From Hahella chejuensis KCTC 2396 (lineage in GTDB: Bacteria > Pseudomonadota > Gammaproteobacteria > Pseudomonadales > Oleiphilaceae): a stretch of 64,000 bases of DNA. The stretch spans positions 5,540,581 to 5,604,580 of the forward strand of contig NC_007645.1 in NCBI RefSeq assembly GCF_000012985.1. Reading direction: 5' to 3'. The position numbers and the translations under genes are program-made. Below are positions 54,096 to 63,402 of the stretch, piece after piece (within the stretch, counting starts at the first letter, position 1; every line of letters starts with the position of its first letter). The notes beneath the pieces were generated by a model. It was not told where the DNA came from. It worked only from the letters and a program-made list of their open reading frames with translations, and made no database searches.

Positions 54096-55175
54096 ATGAC
54101 GGCTCAAGCGGTTCTCAACAGAGACGAGGCGCTCAGACAACCTGTCGAGGGGTTGAAAGAGTCCTGGACGCAAATGCGGCGCGAGCAGCCCCGCCTGCGC
54201 ATCCGCAATGCGGCGGAGCAACTGGGAGTAAGCGAACTGGCGCTGCTGCTGACGCAGATGGAGCAGCACGTACAGCCCCTTGCCGGCGACTTCGCGGAGA
54301 TGCTGACATCCATCGAGTCTGTAGGACGGGTGATGGCGCTGACCCGCAACGATCAGGCCGTGCATGAACGCCATGGCGTCTATCATGACTTCAAGGCCAA
54401 CGCCGCCGGCGTTATGGGGTTATGCCTGGGCGACATCGACCTGCGCGTCTTCTTCAAGCACTGGCGTTACGCCTATGCGGTGACAGAGGGCCCGAGCGAG
54501 CAAGTCCGACGCAGCATTCAGTTCTTCGACGCCTCTGGAACGGCGACGCACAAAATATACGCCACCGAGCACACCGATATGGCGGCCTGGGATCAGTGGA
54601 TAAACGCCCATCTCGCCGTCGATGCGGAGCTGTTTTTCGTACCTGAGGCGAAGACGCCGCCGCGTTATCCCAATGCCGGCAAGGTGACGGAAGCCGATGT
54701 ACGGCAGCCCTGGTCGGAACTGAAGGATGTCCACCACTTCAACGCCATGCTGAGCAAACTGGGCGTTGATCGCCTGGAGGCGTTGCAGTTGGCGGGTCAG
54801 GAGTACGCCCATCGCCTGCCGACGGACGCCATGGAGCAGGCGTTGCGATTCGCCGCCAATTGCCAGTTGGAGATCATGGCGTTTGTCGGCAACGACGGCG
54901 TCGTGCAGATCCATACCGGAACCGTGAATAAACTGCTGCGCACCGGCCCCTGGTTCAATGTATTGGACCCGGACTTCAATCTGCACCTGAACACGGAGCA
55001 ACTGGCGAGCTGCTGGGCGGTGCGTCGTCCCACCAGCGACGGCGTGGTGACCTCTCTGGAGTGCTTCAATCACGACCGTAAACTGGTGCTGACGCTGTTC
55101 GGCGCGCGCAAGCCCGGCAAACCTGAACTGACCGAATGGCGCGAACTGGTGGCGTCCGTGGAGAACCTGTCATGA
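54096..55175 (+). CDS. hmuS: HmuS/PhuS/ChuS-type haem-handling protein
   Basis: A 359-residue cytoplasmic protein of two homologous halves (about 30-175 and 210-355; compare NDQAVHERHGVYHDF and GNDGVVQIHTGTVNKLL). The family delivers imported haem to haem oxygenase or degrades it. Its stop overlaps the start of hmuT (ATGA), so they are coupled. GAGGTG precedes the ATG. Confidence 0.93.
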   Translation: MTAQAVLNRDEALRQPVEGLKESWTQMRREQPRLRIRNAAEQLGVSELALLLTQMEQHVQPLAGDFAEMLTSIESVGRVMALTRNDQAVHERHGVYHDFKANAAGVMGLCLGDIDLRVFFKHWRYAYAVTEGPSEQVRRSIQFFDASGTATHKIYATEHTDMAAWDQWINAHLAVDAELFFVPEAKTPPRYPNAGKVTEADVRQPWSELKDVHHFNAMLSKLGVDRLEALQLAGQEYAHRLPTDAMEQALRFAANCQLEIMAFVGNDGVVQIHTGTVNKLLRTGPWFNVLDPDFNLHLNTEQLASCWAVRRPTSDGVVTSLECFNHDRKLVLTLFGARKPGKPELTEWRELVASVENLS

Positions 55176-56059
55176 TCTCAGTCGGGGCCTCAGTTCGAAA
55201 CCTCAGCGCGGGTTGGATGTGCGCAGCGCTGTTGAGCATCTTCAGCGTTGCAGCTCAGGCTGCGACGCCGACGCCGGCCCCCGAGCGTATGCAGCGCATT
55301 CTCTCCGTCGGCGGCGCCGTGACGGAAATTGTCTATGCGCTGGATCAGGAGCAGCGCCTGATCGGCTCCGACATCACCAGCTACTTTCCAGCAGAGGCGG
55401 AAAATATGCCGAAGGTGGGCTATCAACGCTCCCTCTCCGCCGAGGGCATCCTCGCACTACGTCCGGATGCCGTGCTGGCCAGTGAGGAAGCTGGCCCGCC
55501 AACCGTCCTGAAGCAATTAAAAGGGGCTGGAACCACATGGTTTACCGTGCCGACGGCGCAGGACCTGGAAGGGGTTTACGCCAACATCCGCCAGATCGGT
55601 TACCTTCTTGGCGCGGAAACCAGGGCGGAAAAACTGATCACGGACATGCAGGCGCAGCAACAGCAGCTGGAACAGGAGAAAGCGCATGACCAGCGCCACG
55701 CGCGGGTGCTTTTCGTTCTTCAGCATAGCGGCGGCGCGCCCATGGTGGCCGGCGCCAACACCGCGGCGGACCGCATCATCCGCCTGTCCGGAGCAGTCAA
55801 TGCGCTGCAGGGAGTGGAAGGCTACAAGCCCATGACGCCGGAGTCGCTGGCGCAAGCGCAACCGGACCTGATCCTGACCACCACGCTGGGAATGGAGCAA
55901 GTCGGTGGCGTCGACGCCATGCGCCACATTCCCGGCGTCAGCCTGACGCCGGCGGGACGCAATGAAAAGATCGTCGCCATGGACGGGCTGCTGCTGTTAG
56001 GTTTCGGGCCACGCACAGTGGTCGCCGCCCGCCAGCTTCGTCAAACCTGGATGGAGTAA
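55172..56059 (+). CDS. hmuT: HmuT periplasmic haem-binding protein
   Basis: A 295-residue binding protein with a signal peptide ending AQA. It contains GYQRSLSAEGILALRPDAVLASEEAGPP, with the Tyr that binds haem in ShuT/PhuT. ATG at 55172 overlaps the hmuS stop; the longer frame from 55136 is not used. It delivers haem to HmuUV. Confidence 0.94.
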   Translation: MISVGASVRNLSAGWMCAALLSIFSVAAQAATPTPAPERMQRILSVGGAVTEIVYALDQEQRLIGSDITSYFPAEAENMPKVGYQRSLSAEGILALRPDAVLASEEAGPPTVLKQLKGAGTTWFTVPTAQDLEGVYANIRQIGYLLGAETRAEKLITDMQAQQQQLEQEKAHDQRHARVLFVLQHSGGAPMVAGANTAADRIIRLSGAVNALQGVEGYKPMTPESLAQAQPDLILTTTLGMEQVGGVDAMRHIPGVSLTPAGRNEKIVAMDGLLLLGFGPRTVVAARQLRQTWME

Positions 56060-56065
56060 ACGCCA

Positions 56066-57085
56066 GTGCAGACCCTATCCGCCATGCAGTATAAGTCCAC
56101 CCGCGTGTGGCTATTGCTGGGCGCCAGTCTGATCGCCGCCGCCCTGGGCGCCATCATGCTGGGCGCCTATTCTCTGACTTGGCGCTCCGTGCTGAGCTTC
56201 GATCTGAGCAGTCAGGATTGGATGATTTTATGGCATATCCGCCTGCCCAGAGTGCTATTGGCGGGCATAGTGGGCGCGGCGTTGGCGGTCAGCGGCGCAG
56301 CTTTACAGGGCTTGTTTCGCAACCCGCTGGCGGACCCGGGATTGATCGGCATCTCCAGCGGTTCAGCCCTGGCGGCGGCGCTGGTGATTGTGCTGTTTCC
56401 TTTCAGCGCAGGCTGGCTGGGTTTATATGGACTCAGCGTGGCCGCTTTCCTCGGCGGCGGCGCGACCTGCTGGTTGATATTCAAAGTCGGCCAGCTTGGC
56501 GCCGCGTCCAGTGTGGCGCATCTGATTCTGGCGGGCATCGCCGTTAATGCTCTGTGCGGCGCGGCGGTGGGGTTCATGACGTATCTCAGCACTTACGAGC
56601 AACAGCGCACGCTGGCTTTCTGGACCATGGGCAGCTTCGGCGGCGCGCTATGGCCGGCGGTGGGCGTGTCGTTCACCATTACGCTGCCGGTGATAGCGAT
56701 GCTGATGCGCCACTCCGGCGATTTGAACCGTCTGCTGCTGGGAGAGCAGGAAGCCCGCTATCTGGGCACGGATACGGAGAAACTGAAAACCCGCGTCATC
56801 CTGCTCTCCGCTGTGACGGTGGGAGCCGCGGTGGCGGTTTCCGGCATCGTCGGTTTCGTGGGATTGGTGGCCCCGCATTTGGTTCGCTTACTGTGGAAGG
56901 CGGATCACAGAGTGTTGATCCCTGCCTCCGCCGTACTTGGCGCTGTGCTGACCATCTCCGCCGACACCCTGGCGCGGACCCTGTTCGCCCCTGCGGAAAT
57001 GCCAGTGGGAATATTGACCAGCCTGATCGGCGGTCCCTTCTTTTTGTGGTTGCTGCTGAGCCGGAAATCCGGGGTGCGACAATGA
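56066..57085 (+). CDS. hmuU: HmuU haem ABC permease
   Basis: A 339-residue inner-membrane permease of the FecCD/BtuC type with about ten helices. It has LPRVLLAGIVGAALAVSGAALQGLFRNPLADPGLIG and the coupling helix GIVGFVGLVAPHLVRLL. GTG at 56066 has GGAG upstream; ATG at 56084 is an alternative start. It forms the haem channel with HmuV. Confidence 0.94.
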   Translation: MQTLSAMQYKSTRVWLLLGASLIAAALGAIMLGAYSLTWRSVLSFDLSSQDWMILWHIRLPRVLLAGIVGAALAVSGAALQGLFRNPLADPGLIGISSGSALAAALVIVLFPFSAGWLGLYGLSVAAFLGGGATCWLIFKVGQLGAASSVAHLILAGIAVNALCGAAVGFMTYLSTYEQQRTLAFWTMGSFGGALWPAVGVSFTITLPVIAMLMRHSGDLNRLLLGEQEARYLGTDTEKLKTRVILLSAVTVGAAVAVSGIVGFVGLVAPHLVRLLWKADHRVLIPASAVLGAVLTISADTLARTLFAPAEMPVGILTSLIGGPFFLWLLLSRKSGVRQ

Positions 57086-57131
57086 AGCCGCTTACTGACA
57101 GACATCGCCATCGCAGCCCGGGAGGTCGCCT

Positions 57132-57902
57132 ATGATTCACGCTTTCGCCGTATCCGTTATCCGCCACGAAAGAACCTTGCTGGAACAGATCAATTTTCGT
57201 CTCAATCCGGGCGAACTGGTGGTGACCCTGGGGCCGAACGGGGCCGGTAAATCCACGCTGCTGAAAACACTGGCGGGGGATCTTCCGCCTTCTCACGGTC
57301 ATGTGTTATTGGACGACGAACCCATCAGTCAATTCAGCCTGAGCCAACTGAGCCGCCGTCGGGCGGTGCTATCCCAGTCCGTGCACCTCGATTTTCCCTT
57401 CAGCGCGATGGAAGTCGTGTTGATGGGCGCCCAACGCACGCTTTCTGGAGGCGATCCTTTCCGTCTGAGTCAACAAGCATTGGAGGAAGTGGACGCAGGC
57501 CATCTGGCGCAGCGCAATTATCAGGATCTCTCTGGCGGCGAACGCCAGCGCGTGCAGATCGCCCGCGCTCTTACCCAACTGTGGACAGGCGTCGGCGCCG
57601 GACCGCAATACCTGATGCTGGACGAACCCACTTCCGCGCTGGACCTGAAACACCAATCCGCGCTCTTGAAGTTAGCGCGCAAGCTGGCGGGCAAAGGCGT
57701 CGGCGTCTTCTGCGTGCTTCACGACCTGCATCTGGCGGCGCAATATGCGGACCGTATCCTGCTGATGAACCACGGGCGTATTGTGGCGGAAGGCGCGCCG
57801 GAGACATTGATCACCACGGCGAACGTCAGAGAGGTGTATCAGGTGGACAGCCGCATACTGCCTCACCCGGTGACGCAACGACCGATGGTGATGATCGACT
57901 GA
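57132..57902 (+). CDS. hmuV: HmuV haem ABC ATPase
   Basis: A 256-residue ATPase with Walker A GPNGAGKST, signature LSGGERQRVQIARAL, Walker B YLMLDEPTSALD and the switch histidine in VLHDLHLAAQYADRI. It is the last gene of the operon; a GGGAGG site lies before the ATG. The family also imports siderophores, but synteny points to haem. Confidence 0.94.
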   Translation: MIHAFAVSVIRHERTLLEQINFRLNPGELVVTLGPNGAGKSTLLKTLAGDLPPSHGHVLLDDEPISQFSLSQLSRRRAVLSQSVHLDFPFSAMEVVLMGAQRTLSGGDPFRLSQQALEEVDAGHLAQRNYQDLSGGERQRVQIARALTQLWTGVGAGPQYLMLDEPTSALDLKHQSALLKLARKLAGKGVGVFCVLHDLHLAAQYADRILLMNHGRIVAEGAPETLITTANVREVYQVDSRILPHPVTQRPMVMID

Positions 57903-57927
57903 AACCGCCGCGCTTTACGCGGCGGTT
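57903..57927. terminator. Hairpin after hmuV
   Basis: AACCGCCGCG and CGCGGCGGTT form a 10-bp stem just after the hmuV stop, without a T-run. It may mark the end of the haem operon. Confidence 0.4.
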
Positions 57928-57938
57928 CAAGGTAAGAC

Positions 57939-58703
57939 TTACTTTTTATATTCGCCGCGGCGGGAAGCTTCAATCATTTTATCGTACTCGCCGCTGTCCT
58001 TCAGCGCCTGCAGTCCGCGGTTAAACGCGTCCATCAGTTTTTTGTTTTCCGGCTGCGACTTGTTAAGAATCAGGTGGTAAGACTTCTCTTTGATGGGTTT
58101 GGGATGCACTTCAACCTGATCCATCACGCCCATGCTGTTCATCAGTTCGCTGCCTACGTCAAGGTCTTCCATGTAGGCGTCCAGGCGCCCCGCCAGCAGT
58201 TTTTTCACGTTGGCGTCCGCGCTGGAGACCCGCTCAATGCTGACCAGTCCGGATTTTTCCTCATCATCGAAGCCGTAGCTGTAGCCTGTGACGCCGCCCA
58301 GTTTTTTGCCTTTCATCGACGCCGCGTCGCTCCAGTCAAAACCGCTGCCCTTCTTGTAAAAAGCGACTGTCTTCAAGTCGATAACGGTGTCGCTGTAGTC
58401 GAAATCCTTTTCCCGATCCTCGGTGCGACTCCAAATCAACGAGCCGTTCAGCTTGCCGCTTTTGGCGTCTTCATAACCTCGCTTCCAAGGCAGGAAGACA
58501 TACTCCACCTCAATATTTTCTTTGGCGAACGCTTTCTTCACCACATCGGAAATCACACCGTATTCTTTCAAATTTTCCGACAGATAGGGCGCCCATTCAC
58601 CGTTGGCGAGAGTCACTTTTTCAGCAGCGCTGGCCCCGGAAAAGACCATCGCGGCGGACAATACAAACACATTCATCAGGCGATTGAATAACGTCTTTTT
58701 CAT
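57939..58703 (-). CDS. Orphan periplasmic amino-acid-type binding protein
   Basis: A 254-residue exported protein (signal peptide ending GASA) of the SBP_bac_3 type: ANGEWAPYLSENLKEYGVISDVVKKAF, SLIWSRTEDREKDFDYSD and a C-terminal GLQALKDSGEYDKMIEA. ATG at 58703 (MKKTLFNRL) has AAAGG upstream; the frame extends to 58742 but without support. It has no transporter beside it and is convergent with the haem operon. It resembles the other orphans in this window, particularly 36424-37212 (LPWKR/LPWNR and SRTEDRE/SRTKDRE stretches). Confidence 0.85.
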   Translation of the reverse strand: MKKTLFNRLMNVFVLSAAMVFSGASAAEKVTLANGEWAPYLSENLKEYGVISDVVKKAFAKENIEVEYVFLPWKRGYEDAKSGKLNGSLIWSRTEDREKDFDYSDTVIDLKTVAFYKKGSGFDWSDAASMKGKKLGGVTGYSYGFDDEEKSGLVSIERVSSADANVKKLLAGRLDAYMEDLDVGSELMNSMGVMDQVEVHPKPIKEKSYHLILNKSQPENKKLMDAFNRGLQALKDSGEYDKMIEASRRGEYKK

Positions 58704-58934
58704 TTTATTACCTTTCATTTTTACTACGGAGAAGCTCCGCAACCTATTATTGGTTATCGCAGGTAAGGCTAGCAGAAGACGTTAAAGCCGCCAGTGAGGA
58801 CACGAGCGTCAGGGCGCAAGTCAGAAACAAGTGAAATGCGGGCGAGATTCTGAATAAGCGCTATAATATCGCGTATCTGCATGAGTTCGGGCGCAAAACG
58901 CCCTTAACTGAGATTGGAAATATAGGAATTTGTA

Positions 58935-59402
58935 GTGGAAGGGTTTGACAATTTTTTACAAAAACACGGCTTAAAGGAATCCCATATATACCTGCTTGAG
59001 CTGATTCCCCTGATTGAAATGATCTGGGCGGACGGTCGTTGCCAGGACGCCGAAGTAAAAATTCTCTACCGCTACACCATCGAACACCTGAGCCGGGTCA
59101 GTCGCGAGTCGCCGGATATCGAATTCATTTCCGAGGATGATATCAACGAGTTTCTCGACCGCTTTACGCAAACCCGTCCCGACCCGGAGATGCTGCGCGA
59201 GCTAAGAGAGCTGTGCCTGAGCCGTATGGAGAACAAATCCCAATATCAGGATCAGATGGAAAGCAAACAGGCCATGATGAATTACTGCCTGGATATCGCC
59301 GCCGCCAGCGTCAATCGCTACCCCTACAAATTCAACGAACGCATCATCGCTGAAGAAAAAGACCTGCTGAAGGAACTGTTTCACGCCCTGTCTTCCCGCT
59401 GA
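58935..59402 (+). CDS. TerB-like protein
   Basis: A 155-residue helical protein matching the TerB fold: LLELIPLIEMIWADGRCQDAEVKILYRY (residues about 20-47) with acidic residues that could bind metal. TerB proteins belong to Ter-type stress systems. The start is GTG with TAGGA upstream. It leads a four-gene plus-strand run ending at 62505. The first and last acidic motifs of full TerB (D-x-x-x-E) are kept in ADGRCQDAE. Confidence 0.82.
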   Translation: MEGFDNFLQKHGLKESHIYLLELIPLIEMIWADGRCQDAEVKILYRYTIEHLSRVSRESPDIEFISEDDINEFLDRFTQTRPDPEMLRELRELCLSRMENKSQYQDQMESKQAMMNYCLDIAAASVNRYPYKFNERIIAEEKDLLKELFHALSSR

Positions 59403-59411
59403 TTTTTCATC

Positions 59412-59675
59412 ATGAGTCGTAGTAAACCGTCACTGGCGAAAAGCATACATCCGTCGTGGTTCAACGCGCTGTCGCGCCGGGTCAGGCTCGGCAACAAGGT
59501 GCAGGCCGCAGCGGCTTGTCTCTGGTTCGCCGCAGCGTTATCCGCCTACGGCGGCTCCTATGAGTCGATGGATCAATCGCCGTCGCTATGGCCGGTTGCT
59601 CTACTGGGGAGCGCGTTGTTATTACAGGCGGTCGGTTTGCTTTTTTTCAATGCTAAACACAGAGCGGCGGAGTGA
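59412..59675 (+). CDS. Small two-helix membrane protein in TerB operon
   Basis: An 87-residue protein with hydrophobic helices at about 30-48 and 59-79. No family is recognised. It follows the TerB-like gene by nine bases and touches the start of the next gene, so it belongs to the operon. Confidence 0.68.
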   Translation: MSRSKPSLAKSIHPSWFNALSRRVRLGNKVQAAAACLWFAAALSAYGGSYESMDQSPSLWPVALLGSALLLQAVGLLFFNAKHRAAE

Positions 59676-60799
59676 TGCGGAACGACGTGGAAACCTATCA
59701 GGTCATCACTCGCGGCAAGCTCGCCAGCGGCCGGGAACTTACTCAGGTTCAGCGTAATTTACAAACGCAGCTACGTCTGAACGACGCCATGACCTCTAAG
59801 CTGTTCGCCGGCGCGCCAGTGAAACTGAAGAGCAACCTGACCTGGGAGCAGGCCCAGGACTGGCAAAAAAAACTGCACCAGCTTGGTCTGCTGACGGAAC
59901 TGGCGCTGCAATTGAACCCCGCCTGTCTGCAAGCAGGTTTACAGACCGCCACGCTGGAAACTGCTCCAGAGGAACCGGAAGAGCAAATACTGCTGTTCGA
60001 GGCTGGCAAGCTGACGCCGCATCTGGTCCAGTTTTCCGAATCCCTCACAGTGTCTAATGAGTCCGGGACGCCCGTCGCCCGTTTCGTCAGTCACAACGCT
60101 TACTGGAGTCCGCTGGCGCTGATGCTGGCCTCCACCGGCCTGGCTCTGACGTTGCAAAATCATCTATTGCGGGTGATGACGCACTACCTGCAATGGGGCG
60201 CTCTGGCCAGCGCACTCAGCATTGTTTTCCTGTTGCTGACCATTATCTGTCTGCCCCGGCTCCTGCAACCGCGCATGCTGCAGTCAATCGCTGACCCTCG
60301 CGGCGCGCACCGCATTTACCAGCAGGAGCTTCCCGTCTATTGGGTCGGCGCCAAAAAGCATCGGCTGATCGATGCGGAGCAACAGGACCTCGGCGTCATT
60401 GAACGCAAACAACAAAGCGCCGCCTTGACGGCCGCGGACGGCGCAGTCGTCTATGAATGGCGTCAGGCTGTGCGCGTCCACGAAAGCAGCAAAGACGCTC
60501 TGGGCAAGATTCAGGAAAAACTGGTGGAAGACACCGCGTTGGGGCCGGTCGCCGAATACCTGGGCCATGCGAAGAAGGTTCTGGATTTCCTCAAACGCAG
60601 GCGCGCCAAGTCTGCGGCCTCCCCTTCCTGGGACCCGCAGAACGCCATGGCGGTGCTGGATCAAGAGGGCAATTTGGCGGCGCTGGCCTACGTCACGCCA
60701 GAGCCCGCCGTACAGATTCGCAAGCCCAATCTCACTCCACAGGAGAGGTTGCGGCTCCTGGCCTTCTGCGCCTGTTTGCTCAGGAGTCCTCTTGTATGA
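59675..60799 (+). CDS. Membrane protein sharing an N-terminal domain with the next gene
   Basis: A 374-residue protein. Residues about 6-75 (YQVITRGKLASGRELTQV... LFAGAPVKLKSNL) resemble the start of the next protein. Two membrane helices (about 150-195) are followed by a soluble C-terminal region. The function is not recognised. ATG at 59675 is chosen; a GTG lies three bases earlier. Its stop overlaps the next start (ATGA). Confidence 0.72.
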   Translation: MRNDVETYQVITRGKLASGRELTQVQRNLQTQLRLNDAMTSKLFAGAPVKLKSNLTWEQAQDWQKKLHQLGLLTELALQLNPACLQAGLQTATLETAPEEPEEQILLFEAGKLTPHLVQFSESLTVSNESGTPVARFVSHNAYWSPLALMLASTGLALTLQNHLLRVMTHYLQWGALASALSIVFLLLTIICLPRLLQPRMLQSIADPRGAHRIYQQELPVYWVGAKKHRLIDAEQQDLGVIERKQQSAALTAADGAVVYEWRQAVRVHESSKDALGKIQEKLVEDTALGPVAEYLGHAKKVLDFLKRRRAKSAASPSWDPQNAMAVLDQEGNLAALAYVTPEPAVQIRKPNLTPQERLRLLAFCACLLRSPLV

Positions 60800-62505
60800 A
60801 GCAGTTTTCCTTCGAGTTCAGAGGTCAGCTATCTCCCGGCGCGGATCAGGCGAAAGTCCAGGCCAGGCTGGCCAAGTTGTTTCAAACCGCTCCTGCGCAA
60901 TTGGCGCCTTTGTTCAACGGCGAAGCCATATTTCTTCGCGAAGGATTAAACGAGTTCACCGCTAAATCTTATCTGCAGCAATTCGCCCGCGTCGGCGCCG
61001 TTGGCGCAGTGAGAGAGCAGACGACGCACACCGCTCCCGCCTCCGACGCAATCCACACGGTTAACACAATCCACACAACGAAACCTGGTCACAACATTTC
61101 AGTCTCACCGACGTCACCGCCAAAGGCGACGGAAATGTCGCCCAAGTCTGACGACCGCTCCCGCTGCCCGAAATGCCAGTCGCTGAATATCGACGCCATT
61201 CAATGCCTGGACTGCGGCGTCATTCTGGAAAAATATCGTCAGATGCAGGAACGACTGCAAAACCCTCCGCCGCAGCCAGCCCCTGTGCAGGCGGAGCCGT
61301 TTCGGCTGGAAGAAGCGGACCGGGAGCAGAAACGGGCGGCGAAATGGCTGTCCTGGGCCGGCCTGATCCTGACCATTGTGTTTGTCTCCGACAACTACTT
61401 GTTGAAGATGAACTTTCTTTACTCCGCTGGCATTGACCTGGGCTATATCCCCTTTTTCATTGGCCATCTCGTCCTGCTGCGCGGCTGCATTCTCTATGCG
61501 GAAAGCAAAGGCTACAGCATGCTGGTGGGGCTCTTGGGCTTATTCAGCCTGGCGGGGCTGTCTATTCTGATACTGCTGCCGGATCACCGGCGGGATAAAT
61601 CCGGCGTCACCGGCAAACACCTCGCTACTGCAGGAGCCTGTATTCTGGTCTGCGTCGTATGGTTAGCCGGCTTCTTCAATAAACTGCATGACATGAGTGA
61701 AATCGCCAACGGAGCTCAACAGCTCAGCGCTGGTCGCCATGAATATCCAGACCCTGCTTTGGACAGCGCGCCAGACGTTTACGAACGCGAACAAAAAGAG
61801 ATGCAGGCCTATCTGGAAAAGTCGCTGAAAACCATCAAGGACGGCTCATTCCGCCCCAGTGAAATCACCACATTGGCGGATGTCATGTTCGGCGCGCTGG
61901 CGCGCTATGAAACCTGGCGCAACTACCAACGCTACCGCCATGTGGCCGAACAACAGCCTTTGCCAGAACCCTTGGCGTCGGACTGGACCAAGCAAAACCA
62001 GAGGTTGTTCGCGACTCTGTTGTATAAAAACATTGATAGAGAAAAGCAGAGACGTCTGTATACCGAAAAGCAGAACTGGCTGGTCGGCGCCAATCCGGAT
62101 CAAGTAGGCCCGTTCTGGGACAAATTCAGCCGTTACCTGTTCGATGTCCTGAGCGACTATATGGCCGCATATCGCAATGCGCTATATCTCCAGCCTTACA
62201 ACAATGACAAAAACGCGCCGCCTCCGGTCGTCACCCTCGACCTGCGCGAAATGAACCTCCCCGATTACGCCAAACTGCGCAAGGAAGTCACCCTGGACAC
62301 CGTCACCTACAGCGCCACACTGGGCCAGCTGTCCCATACGCCACTGACCGTCGCCTTCTACCTGGAACCCTATACTCAACGCTTCGGCAAGCAAGGCGTC
62401 CTGACCAAAGGCGTCGTCATCTCCCCCGACTTTCCCAGCAAATACCTGTACGGGCACTTTAATGTGTTTAATCGGTATCCGGTGGAGCAGGAATTGAGGG
62501 AGTAG
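60796..62505 (+). CDS. Zinc-ribbon membrane protein with the shared N-terminal domain
   Basis: A 569-residue protein. The N-terminal part (FSFEFRGQLSPGADQAKVQ ... LFNGEAIFLREGL, residues about 4-70) matches the previous protein. A zinc ribbon CPKC-x13-CLDC follows near residue 125, then four to five helices (about 185-310) and a soluble C-terminal region rich in acidic and aromatic residues. The longer frame upstream overlaps the previous gene and is not used. No family is recognised. It closes the TerB-like operon. Confidence 0.72.
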   Translation: MKQFSFEFRGQLSPGADQAKVQARLAKLFQTAPAQLAPLFNGEAIFLREGLNEFTAKSYLQQFARVGAVGAVREQTTHTAPASDAIHTVNTIHTTKPGHNISVSPTSPPKATEMSPKSDDRSRCPKCQSLNIDAIQCLDCGVILEKYRQMQERLQNPPPQPAPVQAEPFRLEEADREQKRAAKWLSWAGLILTIVFVSDNYLLKMNFLYSAGIDLGYIPFFIGHLVLLRGCILYAESKGYSMLVGLLGLFSLAGLSILILLPDHRRDKSGVTGKHLATAGACILVCVVWLAGFFNKLHDMSEIANGAQQLSAGRHEYPDPALDSAPDVYEREQKEMQAYLEKSLKTIKDGSFRPSEITTLADVMFGALARYETWRNYQRYRHVAEQQPLPEPLASDWTKQNQRLFATLLYKNIDREKQRRLYTEKQNWLVGANPDQVGPFWDKFSRYLFDVLSDYMAAYRNALYLQPYNNDKNAPPPVVTLDLREMNLPDYAKLRKEVTLDTVTYSATLGQLSHTPLTVAFYLEPYTQRFGKQGVLTKGVVISPDFPSKYLYGHFNVFNRYPVEQELRE

Positions 62506-62582
62506 CGTCTAAGATTCATGACGATCAAATACGTGATGTCGTCTTCAAACCGGTTTAACGAAACCCACCAAGACATGTTTAC

Positions 62583-62723
62583 TATTAATCAGGCAGACAA
62601 ATAGCTTCCTTCTATTTGTCTGCAACGACAGGGCCTGCACAGGTCAGGCCCTGTCTCCCGCGGCCAGCCGCCGCGCAGGCGCATCCATGCGCCTGATGAT
62701 TAACATGCCAATATCATTGCCAT
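62583..62723 (-). repeat. Structured intergenic repeat, copy B
   Basis: Inverted copy of the element at 49541-49680, about 94% alike by eye. The third hairpin has a perfect 11-bp stem here (CAGACAAATAG/CTATTTGTCTG), where copy A has a G-T pair. The flanking genes are unrelated. Confidence 0.88.
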
Positions 62724-62763
62724 ATTAATACTAGGAATAGAGCGCGCATGTGCGCCTATTCCG

Positions 62764-63402
62764 CTACCCCCTCTGACTCAACAGCACCCCGCCGCCCATG
62801 GTGATAAACAATCCGCCCGAGACTTTTGATATCTTCCGCTCGATATCCCGTGCGAGAAAACGTTGCCCGACTCGACTCATTAACATGGCGTAGCCCAGGT
62901 GAACACAGGCGACTATCACGCATATTGAAACGTACATAACGCCAAACTGCTCCAAATGCGACCGCTCCGCATTGATGAACTGAGGTAGAAAGGCGGATAA
63001 GAATATCAATGTTTTAGGATTGCTTGCGGAGACAAGAAAAGCTTCAGTGTAGCGCTTTCGCGAGCTGAATTGGGTCTGCCGCCCCGTCTTATCCGGCAAA
63101 GACAGGTTAGACCTGCCATCAGCCCTTAAGCTTTTGAAACCAAGATAGATAAGATACGCCCCACCCAATACTTTCATTACGGTGAACCATATCGGAAGCT
63201 GCTCAAGGAGCTCTCCTACGCCAATTGCGACAAGGCATACGATCACAAACTGGCAGGATAGATTTCCCAGCACCGTCACAAACGCCGACTGCCATCCATA
63301 CTGGAAACTGTTCTTAACCACCAGCAGAACATTCGGCCCGGGTGATAATGTAGTGACCAAATAGGCCAACGAAAACATAAGCCAGACATCCAACCCCATC
63401 AT
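62764..63402 (-). CDS. LysE-family amino-acid exporter
   Basis: A 212-residue inner-membrane protein with about six helices. It starts with LAYLVTTLSPGPNVLLVVKNS, the LysE/RhtB signature, and has SASNPKTLIFLSAFLPQFI in the second half. AAAGGAG precedes the ATG. Substrates in this family include basic amino acids, homoserine and related metabolites; none can be assigned here. It is monocistronic. Confidence 0.93.
   Translation of the reverse strand: MMGLDVWLMFSLAYLVTTLSPGPNVLLVVKNSFQYGWQSAFVTVLGNLSCQFVIVCLVAIGVGELLEQLPIWFTVMKVLGGAYLIYLGFKSLRADGRSNLSLPDKTGRQTQFSSRKRYTEAFLVSASNPKTLIFLSAFLPQFINAERSHLEQFGVMYVSICVIVACVHLGYAMLMSRVGQRFLARDIERKISKVSGGLFITMGGGVLLSQRG

Noticed and set aside
52967-54097. 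376-residue minus-strand frame opposite hmuY
   Set aside because: Low-complexity Val/Gly/Ala-rich translation caused by the high-GC coding strand; hmuY has a lipobox and SD context.
60457-60795. Upstream extension of the zinc-ribbon membrane gene
   Set aside because: It overlaps the preceding gene fully in another frame; the ATG at 60796 overlaps that gene's stop and starts a conserved domain.
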